Source of the DNA: Bradyrhizobium jicamae
GTDB lineage: Bacteria; Pseudomonadota; Alphaproteobacteria; Rhizobiales; Xanthobacteraceae
Direction: 5' to 3'
Assembly (NCBI RefSeq): GCF_001440395.1
Contig: NZ_LLXZ01000162.1
Span: forward strand, 60,985 to 122,157
DNA length: 61,173 bases
In this document: in pieces, positions 26,359 to 35,169 of the stretch
Layout: the number at the start of each line of letters is the position of its first letter
Position numbering within the stretch: the stretch's first letter is position 1
Program-made: the position numbers and the translations under genes
Notes under the pieces: model-generated
Seen by the model: only the letters and a program-made list of their open reading frames with translations
What the model was told of the DNA's origin: nothing
The model's database searches: none

Positions 26359-26424
26359 CGTCATTGCGAGGGCCAACGGGCCGCGCGTACTCGCGCGCGA
26401 TCCGGCTGCGGGACGCAGCAATCT
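26359..26424. repeat. Intergenic repeat (CGTCATTGCGAG type)
   Basis: CGTCATTGCGAGG ... GACGCAGCAATCTAG is a degenerate copy of a common rhizobial intergenic palindrome. A further one-arm remnant (GCGTCATTGCGAGGC) is at 12616-12630. Confidence 0.55.
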
Positions 26425-26571
26425 AGATCTTTCCGAAGCTAGGGCGGACCGCGCCGTAGTGGAGCGATATGCCCTGAATTACTTCCGCTTTCGACGGCAT
26501 CACGGACGTAGCCGGACTTGCTGCTGACTCGACCCGGTCGTGAATGACCCCAACCGGACATGTTTCGGCAA

Positions 26572-26979
26572 TTATCTCGGACGCTTGCGCTGATCGGGCA
26601 TGGCCCTGATTTCATTGATTGCTGCGAGCAGGGAAGTATCCTCAAGCGGCTTGAGCAAGTACGACTCGGCTCCAGCGGCCTCGCATTGGTCGCGCATTTC
26701 GGCCTCGCGACTTGCGGTAATCACGATGGTCGGAATCCGGATACCTGCGCGGTTGAGGTGGTGTTGCAGCTCAAGGCCGCTCATTTCCGGCATCTGCAGG
26801 TCAACGATCAGGCATTCGGGCAACTCGTCGGAGGTTTTTTCGGGCAGCGATGCCAAGAAGTCTTGGGCCGATACATACGTCCTGACTTCAATCGCGCGCA
26901 GCCTCAGGAACCGGGCCAAGGCTTTCAGGACTGCCGGATCATCGTCTACAATTGCAATCCAAGGCGAAGATTGCGTCAT
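26572..26979 (-). CDS. Single-domain response regulator
   Basis: 135 residues, a CheY-like receiver only. The acidic pocket DDD is at 12-14, the phospho-acceptor Asp60 lies in IVDLQMPEMSG, the switch Thr/Ser region is VITAS, and the conserved Lys is in YLLKPLED. There is no output domain, so it probably relays or buffers phosphate. It is third in a row with a sensor kinase and a FixJ-type regulator on the same strand, 69 bp after the latter. Confidence 0.9.
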   Translation of the reverse strand: MTQSSPWIAIVDDDPAVLKALARFLRLRAIEVRTYVSAQDFLASLPEKTSDELPECLIVDLQMPEMSGLELQHHLNRAGIRIPTIVITASREAEMRDQCEAAGAESYLLKPLEDTSLLAAINEIRAMPDQRKRPR

Positions 26980-27048
26980 CTGGGAACTATCCGCTACGTC
27001 GCTGACAATTGTCGAGCTAGCCCAAGGTCCACTGTCGCAACATCGCAG

Positions 27049-27675
27049 CTACGATCCGCCAGCGGTAATTCCGGCTCTCTCGGCCAAGCGGACGAGGTCG
27101 GCAACCGAGCGCACGCCGAGCTTGCGCATCATCCTGCCGCGGTGGAGCTTTACGGTCTTCTCAACGGTTCCGATATCGCTTGCGATCTGCTTGTTGAGCC
27201 GGCCGGCGACTACATGCGTCATCACCTCGCGTTCCCGGGACGTTAGCATCGCAAGCCTGGCGTTAATCGAATTCAGGCTGGCGTTCGCGGTCCGGTTTTC
27301 GGCATCTTCCTTTTCGGCGCGTAAAATGGCGGCGAGCAAGTCAACGTCGCTAAAGGGTTTGGTCAGGAAGTCGACGGCCCCGGCGCGCATCGCCCGTACG
27401 GTGGTTGGGATATCACCCTCTCCGGTCAGGAAGATGACCGGCCGCTGCGATCCTTCCGCGGTCAGCGCATGCTGCAGCGCCAACCCGTCCAGTTCGGGCA
27501 TGGCGACATCGAGTACGGCGCAACCGGGTACTGATGCGTCGTGACTTGCAAGAAATAACTGTGGCGAAGTGAATGAGCGGACCTCATATCCCCTTAGCTG
27601 CAGCATCCGGTCGAGCGCTTTGAGCACGCCGGCATCGTCGTCGACCAGGAAAACTGTAAACGGACGGTTCGTCAT
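27049..27675 (-). CDS. FixJ/NarL-type response regulator with LuxR HTH
   Basis: 208 residues. The N-terminal receiver (DDD 12-14, Asp56 in AVLDVAMPELDG, Lys in DFLTKPFSD) joins a C-terminal LuxR-type helix-turn-helix: LTSREREVMTHVVAGRLNKQIASDIGTVEKTVKLHR. It is the likely transcriptional output of the adjacent kinase. Its ATG overlaps the kinase stop codon (ATGA), implying coupled translation and a cognate pair. Targets are unknown; the nearby arylsulfatase is a candidate. Confidence 0.92.
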   Translation of the reverse strand: MTNRPFTVFLVDDDAGVLKALDRMLQLRGYEVRSFTSPQLFLASHDASVPGCAVLDVAMPELDGLALQHALTAEGSQRPVIFLTGEGDIPTTVRAMRAGAVDFLTKPFSDVDLLAAILRAEKEDAENRTANASLNSINARLAMLTSREREVMTHVVAGRLNKQIASDIGTVEKTVKLHRGRMMRKLGVRSVADLVRLAERAGITAGGS

Positions 27676-29606
27676 TGCGCCGCCATCATGACACGGGCGG
27701 GCAGCGAGAACTCCGCGACAGCGCCGCCGCCGTCATCATTTCTCAGATTGATCGTTCCTCCATGCTTGCGGATGATCGTCGAACAAATCGACAAACCGAG
27801 TCCCAAGCCATGGTCTTTGGTGGTGAAGAACGGCGCGAAAGCCTGCTTTCCGTTAGCCATCTTGATTCCAGGTCCATGATCCCTGATGAGGACCTGAATG
27901 TCTCCGGCCGGCTTCCGAAGGGTGCGGATCATCACGCGTCGTTGAGGGACGGGCGTCGCCGACATTGCATCCACTGCATTCACAGTCAGGTTTAGCAGCA
28001 CTTGCTGCAGCTGCACGGAATCGCCAAACACTACGGGGAGGTTCGTCGCAAGGTCGGTCTCGACCAGCACTTGCTGGCGGATCAACTCGTTGCGGAGCAG
28101 CGCCGTGGTCGAGCCGACCAGTTCGTTGAGATCTACCGCCTCGGACCGGGGCTTGCCCTTCTTGAGCAAGCCGCGTAACCGCTGGACGACTTCGCTGGCG
28201 CGCTTACCCTCGCTGACAATGTCGAGCAACGTGTTGCCCATTTCGGCGCGGTTTATGGAATCCTGGTCGAGCAGAAACAGCGCCGACCGCGCGTTGGTCA
28301 GCATCGCGGTTAGCGGCTGGTTGACCTCATGGGCTATCGCGCCCGATAGCTCACCCATGACTGAAACCCGCATCAGATGGGTGACTTCCTGATGCTGCAG
28401 CTCCGCCTCGATTTCTGCGGTTTTCTGGTCGGTAATGTCCACGAAAAGTCCACTGAGTTGTTCCGGCGTTCCTTCAAAACGAACTCGCACCCTGATCCAG
28501 CGCACCTCGCCACCGGGGTGGACGACGCGAACGTCGGTCAAGGCGGCCTGTCCTCTCAACGCCCCCCGCAACGTGGCTACGGCAGCGCGCCGATCCTCGG
28601 GATGCACGGCCGCAATGAACGACTCGCGCGTGAGGGGAACTCCCTTCCCGAGGCCGAACATCGAGCGGCAATGTTCGGTCGCCCACAACTCGTCCGTCGT
28701 CCGGTCGAATTGCCACAAGCCAGCATTCACGGAAGCGGCGGTAAACGTCATGCGCTCCTCGCTTTCCCTGAACGATGCCTCGGCTTGCCGCCGTCTGCGG
28801 CGTTGAAACAACAGGCCCGCCACGGCCATGGATTGCAGCGCAATGACCAGTGCGATTCCAGAAATCAGCAGGTAATGTTGCTCCCAAATGCCTGGTACAT
28901 GAAACATGACCACGCTATCGGGCGGCAGGTTAGTCTGCTTCAGGTTCCATCGCTGCATAGCTCGCTCATCGACGCGGAAGGCCAGCTCAGGATTGACCCG
29001 CGGAGGAATTTTGGCGACGTCCGTGCCCGAGAGAATTTCGAGGACAATGTCGGCAGCAGTTGTTCCGACCGACTTGTATGTATCGGTATATCCTCCGACA
29101 ACGCCGGTGCCGAGGTAGGTCTCAAAGAAACCATACACCGGAACGGGGGATGCTGTTGCAATCGCGGCGGCTACGTCTCTTGGGACCAGGCGTTTGCCCT
29201 CACTGTCCGAAAAGTGAGTGAGGAATACGACGATCGTGTCAGGCGGCAGCCGCGATACGTCCGCCAGTAGCCGTTCATACGGAAGGTCAAACCAGTAAGC
29301 CGTCTCCAGTTTTGTACTTCGGCCAACAATGACCTTCTGCATCCGCTCGCGCCAGCGGCCGCTGACGCTGTCACTTCCACCGATCACCACAAGCCGTCTT
29401 GCATCGGGCTGAAGGCGCTCTGCGAGTTCCAGCGTCTTCTCCAGGTTATATTCGGTAATCACCGCAGTGTAGCCAGGCGGCAGCTGCAGAGACTCGTAGG
29501 TGGCGCGCGTTATGTCGGAAAGCACAACAGGGACACCAGGCGCGATCATGTCGCGGTATTTGATCAGAAATGGTGCCCCCCCAGGGCCGATCACTACAAT
29601 TGGCAT
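27672..29606 (-). CDS. Sensor histidine kinase, 5' end cut off by frameshift
   Basis: 644 residues from ATG 29606. From the N-terminus: a periplasmic ABC-type substrate-binding-like sensor region (PFLIKYRDMIAPGVPVVLSD ... GVVGGYTDTYKSVG), one membrane span (YLLISGIALVIALQSMAVAGL), a PAS domain (SEERMTFTAASVNAGLWQFD), the HisKA H-box (GELSGAIAHEVNQPLTAML) and a HATPase domain (NLTVNAVDAM, DHGPGI, TTKDHGLGLGLSI). The start at 29606 is poor: there is no signal peptide, and the missing N-terminus is found in another frame upstream (29607-29922). So this is probably a frameshifted gene. If used alone, the sensor domain would not be exported. Confidence 0.85.
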   Translation of the reverse strand: MPIVVIGPGGAPFLIKYRDMIAPGVPVVLSDITRATYESLQLPPGYTAVITEYNLEKTLELAERLQPDARRLVVIGGSDSVSGRWRERMQKVIVGRSTKLETAYWFDLPYERLLADVSRLPPDTIVVFLTHFSDSEGKRLVPRDVAAAIATASPVPVYGFFETYLGTGVVGGYTDTYKSVGTTAADIVLEILSGTDVAKIPPRVNPELAFRVDERAMQRWNLKQTNLPPDSVVMFHVPGIWEQHYLLISGIALVIALQSMAVAGLLFQRRRRRQAEASFRESEERMTFTAASVNAGLWQFDRTTDELWATEHCRSMFGLGKGVPLTRESFIAAVHPEDRRAAVATLRGALRGQAALTDVRVVHPGGEVRWIRVRVRFEGTPEQLSGLFVDITDQKTAEIEAELQHQEVTHLMRVSVMGELSGAIAHEVNQPLTAMLTNARSALFLLDQDSINRAEMGNTLLDIVSEGKRASEVVQRLRGLLKKGKPRSEAVDLNELVGSTTALLRNELIRQQVLVETDLATNLPVVFGDSVQLQQVLLNLTVNAVDAMSATPVPQRRVMIRTLRKPAGDIQVLIRDHGPGIKMANGKQAFAPFFTTKDHGLGLGLSICSTIIRKHGGTINLRNDDGGGAVAEFSLPARVMMAAQ

Positions 29607-29922
29607 ATTTTTCGCGCAGGAAATCGGCCATACGAGAGGCGTGAGCTGCGTCCGGGCGCCGTGCCAGATCGAGGAAATCCGCTTCGATTTCGACGCGTCT
29701 GGAAGGTGCTTCGGTTAATCGCTGGCGAAGAGCGTCCGCAATGAGCGTGTTGGCAGGAAAGGTGAAATTGAATGCATGCAGGATGAGAACGCGCTGCGGG
29801 CGGTCTTGCGCGCGGGATATAGCAACTGATCCCAGAAGAATGAGGACGACCAAAAAAGATACGCCGCGCGGATGTGGCGCGTATTTGACCCTGGGCCCAA
29901 TACTTCGATGGTCAGCCCGCAC
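29607..29922 (-). pseudogene. N-terminal fragment of the frameshifted sensor kinase
   Basis: From GTG 29922 the frame encodes a signal peptide (GVSFLVVLILLGSVAISRAQ) and the start of the substrate-binding-like sensor domain (RVLILHAFNFTFPANTLIAD ... MADFLREKYAN). Similarity then stops and continues in a different frame from 29606. The slip is near GAAAAATATGCC (about 29603-29614). A one-base indel, sequencing error or recoding are all possible; the stop in this frame is only reached at 29446. Confidence 0.7.
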
Positions 29923-30329
29923 TACGGTCGATCCGGTCTAGTAGAAATCAATACTCAAATTAAAACATAGGGTTGTGCCTGTCGAGCCCAGCCGACTGCG
30001 GCGGTTTGTCGACGGGTTTGAAAATTACACACATTTTGCCGGATTTCGACTTCACGCCAGTTTCCGCGCGCTCCCATTCGCTGTTGAGAGCTTATGGCGG
30101 CAGCGTGACGTCATACTCGCGCGAAGTTGGGACCTCGCACAGTCAGGGCTACCTGCTGGACCAAGGTCCATCTTTTTTCGGACGATAGCGCCGACTACGA
30201 CATGACGCTCGAATGCGAAGCCGCCTGAAGCATCGTCGTGACCCGAGCGCAGTAAAGGTCATCGGCGCAGGCGGGAAAACAATCTAGGGTGCCGTCGAAG
30301 GCGGCGTGCCTGAACTAGGAGCATGCGCA
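29923..30329. other. Intergenic region before the arylsulfatase
   Basis: About 400 bp between the divergent kinase and sulfatase genes. Open frames here have no family likeness or ribosome-binding site. I see no repeat or clear promoter; only the AGGAG for the sulfatase at its right end. Confidence 0.4.
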
Positions 30330-31952
30330 ATGAAAACTAATAAGCATGTTTTTCGCTACTCGCTGGCCGCTTCGCTCACATTGATAGCCGCGACGTCACA
30401 GGCGCAAGAAGCAAAGGGCTGGGACCGCACGGTCAGAACCGCCGATTATCTGGAACCTGCGATTCCACGTCCAACTCAACAACAAGCGGCCTTGGAAAAG
30501 TTACGGCAGGTTGAAGCCAGGACCGGACGAAAACCAAACATTCTGATCGTACTCGTAGATGACATGGGTTATGGCGACCCGGGTGCATACGGGGGCGGCG
30601 CGATGCTTGGAGCCCCGACGCCGAATATCGATAGCCTCGCCGCCCGCGGGCTGAAGCTAACGTCGGCCTACGCAACACCGGTCTGCACTCCCTCGCGTGC
30701 GGCTTTGATGACGGGCCGCATTCCGGCGCGGAGCGGCCTTACGCGACCTCTTCTTGCAAGCGATAAACCAACCAAAAACCCGTGGGCCGACGAGGTCACC
30801 GCAGCGAAATTGCTGAGCCAGAACGGCTACGTGACCGGCTTGTCCGGCAAGTGGCATATCGGTGAAGCCAAAGGGATGCAGCCGCAAGATGTCGGCTACG
30901 ACGAGTTCCGCGGCTTTCTGTCGGTCGTCAGCGAATACACGCAGTACATGAACCTTGCAAAGTATTCGCAGCTGATGCTCGACGCCGAACGCTTGAAGAC
31001 GTTCAAGGGCTTGAGCGAATACAACGGAATCGTCGAAGGAAAGAAGGGCGGCGATCTGAAGATTGCCTATAAGCTAGAGACGCCCCAGCAAATGGGGAAC
31101 GTCGATCAGGACTTCGCCAACTTTTCGGTGGACTTCATCAAGCGCGCTGCGCAGGCCAGGAAGCCGTTCTACCTGATCCATGCATTCGCCAAGGTTCACT
31201 TCGATAACTATCCCGGCGACGGGTATCTTGGCCGCAGCGCTGCCAAGTTGCCCTACAGAGACGCTGTGGTCGAGATAGACGACATCGTTGGCCGTCTGAC
31301 CAAAACCCTTGAAGAAACCGGACAGGCCGACAACACCTTGGTTTTCTTCACTTCCGACAATGGTCCTGAGGAAGATTCCTATCCTGACTCTGGTTTCACG
31401 CCTTTCCGGTCCGGTAAGGGGACGACCTGGGAAGGCGGCGTGCGAGTGCCCGGCATTGCTTATTGGCCCGGCGTGATCAAGCCGGGGCGCGTCAGCGATG
31501 GACTGTTCGATCTCATGGATTTGTTCAATACGTCGCTCGCTCTGGGAGGTATCGAGAACAAAATTCCGACGGAACGCTATATCGACGGCGTCAACCAGAC
31601 GGCATTCTTGCTCGCTGACGATGGCGACACTTGTCGTCAGGCAGTGTTTTCCTACAATCAGGCCGATTTCTCGGCAATCCGCTGGGCAAACTTCAAGGGC
31701 TACTTCAAGGTTGTGCAATCCGAGCAGCCCTTCGCGAACATCAGCATGTCAACCTACGGGCCCATAGCAGTTGCACCTTGGATATTCGACGTCTATCGCG
31801 ATCCCAAGGAGCGTCTCACTCGAAGCAATGGCGACTACGAGTGGCTCTACGGTCCCATTCTCCAATTGCAGGCCGCTCACGCAGCTACTTTCGTCAAATA
31901 TCCGAAGAAAGACATCGGGTTGGGAATCGGCGGCGGCGGCGATCCTCGCTAG
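30330..31952 (+). CDS. Exported arylsulfatase (type I sulfatase)
   Basis: 540 residues from ATG 30330 (AGGAG about 10 bp upstream). A signal peptide (YSLAASLTLIAATSQAQ) precedes the sulfatase fold. NILIVLVDDMGYGDPGAYGG holds the metal-binding Asp pair, and VCTPSRAALMTGR is the canonical CxPSR motif in which Cys119 is converted to formylglycine. KWHIGEAKG and FFTSDNGPEED supply further metal and sulfate ligands. It cleaves sulfate esters in the periplasm and depends on a formylglycine-generating enzyme not seen in this window. A strong terminator follows. The divergent two-component system may control it. Confidence 0.93.
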   Translation: MKTNKHVFRYSLAASLTLIAATSQAQEAKGWDRTVRTADYLEPAIPRPTQQQAALEKLRQVEARTGRKPNILIVLVDDMGYGDPGAYGGGAMLGAPTPNIDSLAARGLKLTSAYATPVCTPSRAALMTGRIPARSGLTRPLLASDKPTKNPWADEVTAAKLLSQNGYVTGLSGKWHIGEAKGMQPQDVGYDEFRGFLSVVSEYTQYMNLAKYSQLMLDAERLKTFKGLSEYNGIVEGKKGGDLKIAYKLETPQQMGNVDQDFANFSVDFIKRAAQARKPFYLIHAFAKVHFDNYPGDGYLGRSAAKLPYRDAVVEIDDIVGRLTKTLEETGQADNTLVFFTSDNGPEEDSYPDSGFTPFRSGKGTTWEGGVRVPGIAYWPGVIKPGRVSDGLFDLMDLFNTSLALGGIENKIPTERYIDGVNQTAFLLADDGDTCRQAVFSYNQADFSAIRWANFKGYFKVVQSEQPFANISMSTYGPIAVAPWIFDVYRDPKERLTRSNGDYEWLYGPILQLQAAHAATFVKYPKKDIGLGIGGGGDPR

Positions 31953-32003
31953 TTGGCTGGGGGGCGTTGATACCCTCCGATCTGCAGTTTTTATGCGAAA
32001 TCC

Positions 32004-32027
32004 AAAGCCGCCTTTCGGCGGCTTTTT
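32004..32027 (+). terminator. Rho-independent terminator of the sulfatase gene
   Basis: Perfect 9-bp stem AAAGCCGCC / GGCGGCTTT (32004-32012, 32017-32025) with a TTTC loop, continuing into TTATT. It lies 51 bp after the sulfatase stop. Confidence 0.9.
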
Positions 32028-32113
32028 ATTGACGCAACTTCCCTTTGCCACTTCCGCTTCTGGCTGCGAAAGTTGGTCGCTATCGGAGCATAGCGGACTC
32101 TGGCAAGGCAGAT

Positions 32114-32518
32114 TTATGAGTTCGCGGCCTGGCTCAAAGATGGATTGCTTCCGCCTTCGCCAAGGCTTCGGCGGACAAGTCGCTTCGCTCGTAATGACGG
32201 TGACAGGCCGGTGCAACCGCCGGCCTGTTCGGCGTCCAGCACCAGCAGCGCGCCCGCGGCATAGAGGCGAGCGACAAAGTCGGCATCGTCGGAACGCGCG
32301 ATAGTGACGTAATCACTCGAGGCGAGAACACGCCCATTTGCCTTTGCGATGGCTGTCAGTGCCTGCGATGGCGGACCGATGACGGCCATCGACTTGCCCG
32401 GGGCCGAGCCGAAGGTCAGCGCAACGACTACTGCGAGCCAGCCGCCGATCACGAGTGCAATCGCGCCGGCAACCCGACCCCATCGCCAACCCTCACGTTG
32501 CTGCTCGTCAGTAATCAT
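32114..32518 (-). CDS. Small single-span membrane protein with repeat-derived tail
   Basis: 134 residues from ATG 32518, which overlaps the stop of the preceding gene by 11 bp. One transmembrane helix (VAGAIALVIGGWLAVVVALTF) is followed by a periplasmic or cytosolic segment (VIGPPSQALTAIAKANGRVL ... ARLYAAGALLVLDAEQAGGC). The last about 27 residues (SLRAKRLVRRSLGEGG and the rest) are the translation of a palindromic intergenic repeat, so the original stop was probably lost or displaced. Last gene of a four-gene operon; function unknown. Confidence 0.65.
   Translation of the reverse strand: MITDEQQREGWRWGRVAGAIALVIGGWLAVVVALTFGSAPGKSMAVIGPPSQALTAIAKANGRVLASSDYVTIARSDDADFVARLYAAGALLVLDAEQAGGCTGLSPSLRAKRLVRRSLGEGGSNPSLSQAANS
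32141..32201. repeat. Intergenic-type repeat overlapping a gene's 3' end
   Basis: GGATTGCTTCCGCC...CTTCGGCGG...TCGCTTCGCTCGTAATGACG is the CGTCATTACGAGCGAAGCGA-type palindrome. It forms the last codons of the small membrane protein on the minus strand. Confidence 0.75.
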
Positions 32519-33608
32519 AGAAGTGCTCAATGCTTGCACCCCTGGCCTTGAGCTCGCGGTTGATATCGACAAGTCGGTCGATCCTTGCCTTCAGGCCCGC
32601 GCGGCGGAAGCCGGGCCGTGCATCCAATTCCAACGAGAATAGTTCTGTCGTGCCCTTGATGTCGAGTTTGGCGGCATCGGGGGCAATCACGGTGATGAGG
32701 ATGTCGTGATTGCCTGCGATCTCCGCAACCCCATAACCCTGATCCAGCAGGCCCTTGAGGATGTCGGTAAAGTCCTTGTAGCGCGGCGTCTGCACCAATT
32801 GCCATTGCGGGGTCAGCGCGCGGATCGGCTTGATGCGCGGCTCCTTTGCCAGCACGTCGGGTGGCAGTGTCGCGACTGCAAACATGATGTCGCGGGGCTC
32901 GGTGTCGCCGCCGGCGTCGAGTGCCTTCTGGATCAGCGAGGCATAGCCGATCTTGACGAAATATTCGGCGCCGAGCGCGAAGTCGCGCTCCCATGTCCGC
33001 AATGAACTCGGCGTCGGCGCGGATATCGCCATCAGGCCGTCGAGCTTTTCGCGGAACGGATATTTGTACCAGGGGACGGTGTAGAGGAAGGCGGCATAGT
33101 CCTGCAGCACGGCGCGGCCGAACTCGTCCTGCGGGGTGCGCTTCTCGCCCCTGATCCATTCGAACACGCGACCGATGGTGTTCTCGTAAAACCCCTTAAC
33201 GGCGTATTCGACGGAGTAGCTGATGCCGATGATGTAGATCATCGTCTTCACTTCGGCGAGCGATTCTCCCGTCGCAGGCACCGCGCGGTTGATGGTGCAG
33301 AAACTTCGCCAGAATCCGAAGATGTGGCCGAGATAGCCAAAATGGCTTTCGCTGGAGCGGTCGAGGAAGCGGCCGAATTCCTCGAAGGAATAGACGATGT
33401 ACCATTCGGGAAAAGTGAAGAACGTGTTGTTCAGCTTGCGCCGGTAGCCCGCCTCATCGATCGCGGGCAGGGTAACGGCGGGTGCGCTCGCTGCCGTTGT
33501 GCCGGACGACGGACGGCACGTGCCCTCGATATAGGCCAGCGGCAAAAGCACCGTCAGCGCAATCAGGATTGCGACGACAGCGAGGATGCGCCGCAGCCAT
33601 TTAAGCAT
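32508..33608 (-). CDS. Membrane-anchored protein of unknown function
   Basis: 366 residues. An N-terminal anchor (RILAVVAILIALTVLLPLAYI) is followed by a large soluble domain with many aromatic residues (KLNNTFFTFPEWYIVYSFEEF, HFGYLGHIFGFWRSFC, AAFLYTVPWYKYPFREKL). No catalytic motif is recognised. It overlaps the genes on both sides (8 bp upstream, 11 bp downstream), so it belongs to a tight operon. A role in envelope or lipid modification is a guess I do not make firmly. Confidence 0.7.
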   Translation of the reverse strand: MLKWLRRILAVVAILIALTVLLPLAYIEGTCRPSSGTTAASAPAVTLPAIDEAGYRRKLNNTFFTFPEWYIVYSFEEFGRFLDRSSESHFGYLGHIFGFWRSFCTINRAVPATGESLAEVKTMIYIIGISYSVEYAVKGFYENTIGRVFEWIRGEKRTPQDEFGRAVLQDYAAFLYTVPWYKYPFREKLDGLMAISAPTPSSLRTWERDFALGAEYFVKIGYASLIQKALDAGGDTEPRDIMFAVATLPPDVLAKEPRIKPIRALTPQWQLVQTPRYKDFTDILKGLLDQGYGVAEIAGNHDILITVIAPDAAKLDIKGTTELFSLELDARPGFRRAGLKARIDRLVDINRELKARGASIEHFYDY

Positions 33609-34023
33609 GAACGGCGGTCCGCGTCCGCGGCGCGAGCAAATAGCCGATCAGGATCGCCACGCCGCCAAGGGCGAGATGCGGGGCGTTGGCGAAGAACCGC
33701 GTCGAAAGCGGCAGGTTGAGGACGCCGTTGATCAGGATGCCGAAATCGAGATAGCCGCTGCCGGTGAGCAGGCCGAGCATGCCGTCGGCGAAATAGAACA
33801 CGCCGAACAACTGAAAGAACAATTCCGAGGCGCGGCGCGAGGTCATCGCCCCTGCGGCCGCCCATAGCGCCGAAACCAGATGCAGCCCGTCGGCGTACCA
33901 CGTGCGGCGGAACAGGCCGAAGATCATGTCATTGGCGTCGATGAAGGCCGGGATGTAGCCGGTGAGGATCACGAAGCCGAGCAGGGCGGCATAGCCCCAG
34001 GCGCACAGTCTGATGATGTCCAT
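33601..34023 (-). CDS. Four-span membrane protein, unknown function
   Basis: 140 residues from ATG 34023. Hydrophobic segments: CAWGYAALLGFVILTGYIPAF, GLHLVSALWAAAGAM, LFFQLFGVFYFADGMLGLLTG and ALGGVAILIGYLLAP. Family not recognised. Its end overlaps the start of the next gene, and it begins 46 bp after the alpha/beta hydrolase gene, so all are probably cotranscribed. Confidence 0.7.
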   Translation of the reverse strand: MDIIRLCAWGYAALLGFVILTGYIPAFIDANDMIFGLFRRTWYADGLHLVSALWAAAGAMTSRRASELFFQLFGVFYFADGMLGLLTGSGYLDFGILINGVLNLPLSTRFFANAPHLALGGVAILIGYLLAPRTRTAVHA

Positions 34024-34069
34024 GATGTCTCCGGCAGCAATCTGTAAGGCTTGTCGAATCTTTGCCAGT

Positions 34070-35053
34070 CTAGAGTTTTGCAAGCGTCTTGAGCAGGGCG
34101 TCGTTGAACATGCCGGGATCCTCGATCTGCGGAATGTGGCCGAGTCCGGGCAGCAAGGTGAGGTCCGTTTCAGGCGGCAGCAGCGTCTGGAGATCGCGGG
34201 CCTGTTCGACCGGCGTAATCGTGTCCTTGTCGCCCCAGAGGATAGCGACCGGGACTTCCAGCTTGGCATAGGCCGTGCGGTCCGCGCTTGCCGCGTTGGT
34301 GTCGCTGCCGAGGAAGTAGTAGAGCCAGTCGGCGATGTCGCTCGTGCTGTCGCGCTGGGCCAGCGGCCTTTGCAGGATCGCGACATATTCCGGCAGCGCG
34401 CGCTCCTTCTTGGCGATCATCGATTGCAGCAGCGTTTGCGTCGCGATCGGATTGATGATGGTAAGCGACACCAGGATTTCGCGAATCCATTGTGGCTGGA
34501 TCACCCAGGGTGCGGCCGATGGCGTGGCCGTCAATCCGAGGGCCGCATCGACCAGCACCAAGGCGCGCGCCCGATCCGGATATCGCATCACCAGCTCAGT
34601 CGCGGCACCGGCGCCGAAGGAGTGGCCGACGATGATGGCGGGTGGGGCCTCCAGCGTATCGAGCACGTCGTTGATCCGGGCAGCTTGGTCCTGCCGCGTA
34701 TAGTTGCCGGGACGATCCGAGAATCCGAACGGGGGGAGATCAAGGGCAATCACATGAAAGCCGGCGGATGCCAGCGCGTCGCTGGTCTGCCGCCATAGCT
34801 CGCTCCACGCCGCCGTGCCGTGAAACAGCACCACGGGAATGCCGTTCGCGGGGCCTTTCTCCTGCACGAAGACGCCGCCCGATCGTGTCGGCACCAGATG
34901 GCCGGTCGTTGGCGCAAGTTGAGCGCGCATGCCGGTCTCGCGTATCGACGCCGCCATGCGAAACGAGGTGATCAGAAGGATAATCGACAGGACGAGGATC
35001 AACAGGCCGTTGGCCGACCAGCGCAGGATGTTTGAAACCACGAGGCCTCGCAA
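34070..35053 (-). CDS. Membrane-anchored alpha/beta hydrolase
   Basis: 327 residues. An N-terminal anchor (LLILVLSIILLITSF) precedes an alpha/beta-hydrolase fold. The oxyanion turn is LFHGTAAWSELW, the nucleophile elbow is GHSFGAG (Ser145), the acid is Asp277 in WGDKDTITP and the base is His306 in GLGHIPQIED. The triad is complete, so an esterase, lipase or C-C hydrolase activity at the membrane is likely. It leads a four-gene minus-strand operon of membrane proteins. Substrate unknown. Confidence 0.85.
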   Translation of the reverse strand: MRGLVVSNILRWSANGLLILVLSIILLITSFRMAASIRETGMRAQLAPTTGHLVPTRSGGVFVQEKGPANGIPVVLFHGTAAWSELWRQTSDALASAGFHVIALDLPPFGFSDRPGNYTRQDQAARINDVLDTLEAPPAIIVGHSFGAGAATELVMRYPDRARALVLVDAALGLTATPSAAPWVIQPQWIREILVSLTIINPIATQTLLQSMIAKKERALPEYVAILQRPLAQRDSTSDIADWLYYFLGSDTNAASADRTAYAKLEVPVAILWGDKDTITPVEQARDLQTLLPPETDLTLLPGLGHIPQIEDPGMFNDALLKTLAKL

Positions 35054-35169
35054 GATCCATCGAAATAAAACGGGGCGGGAACCCCTGAGTCTTAAAACAA
35101 CGCCGGTTACTGGCGACTGAAAATACCCGACATGATCAGCGTCCGGTTAACACCGGGAGAAAATACAAC

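Noticed and set aside
29973..30205. Two short overlapping frames upstream of the sulfatase
   Set aside because: No start signal, no recognisable protein features, mutually overlapping frames.
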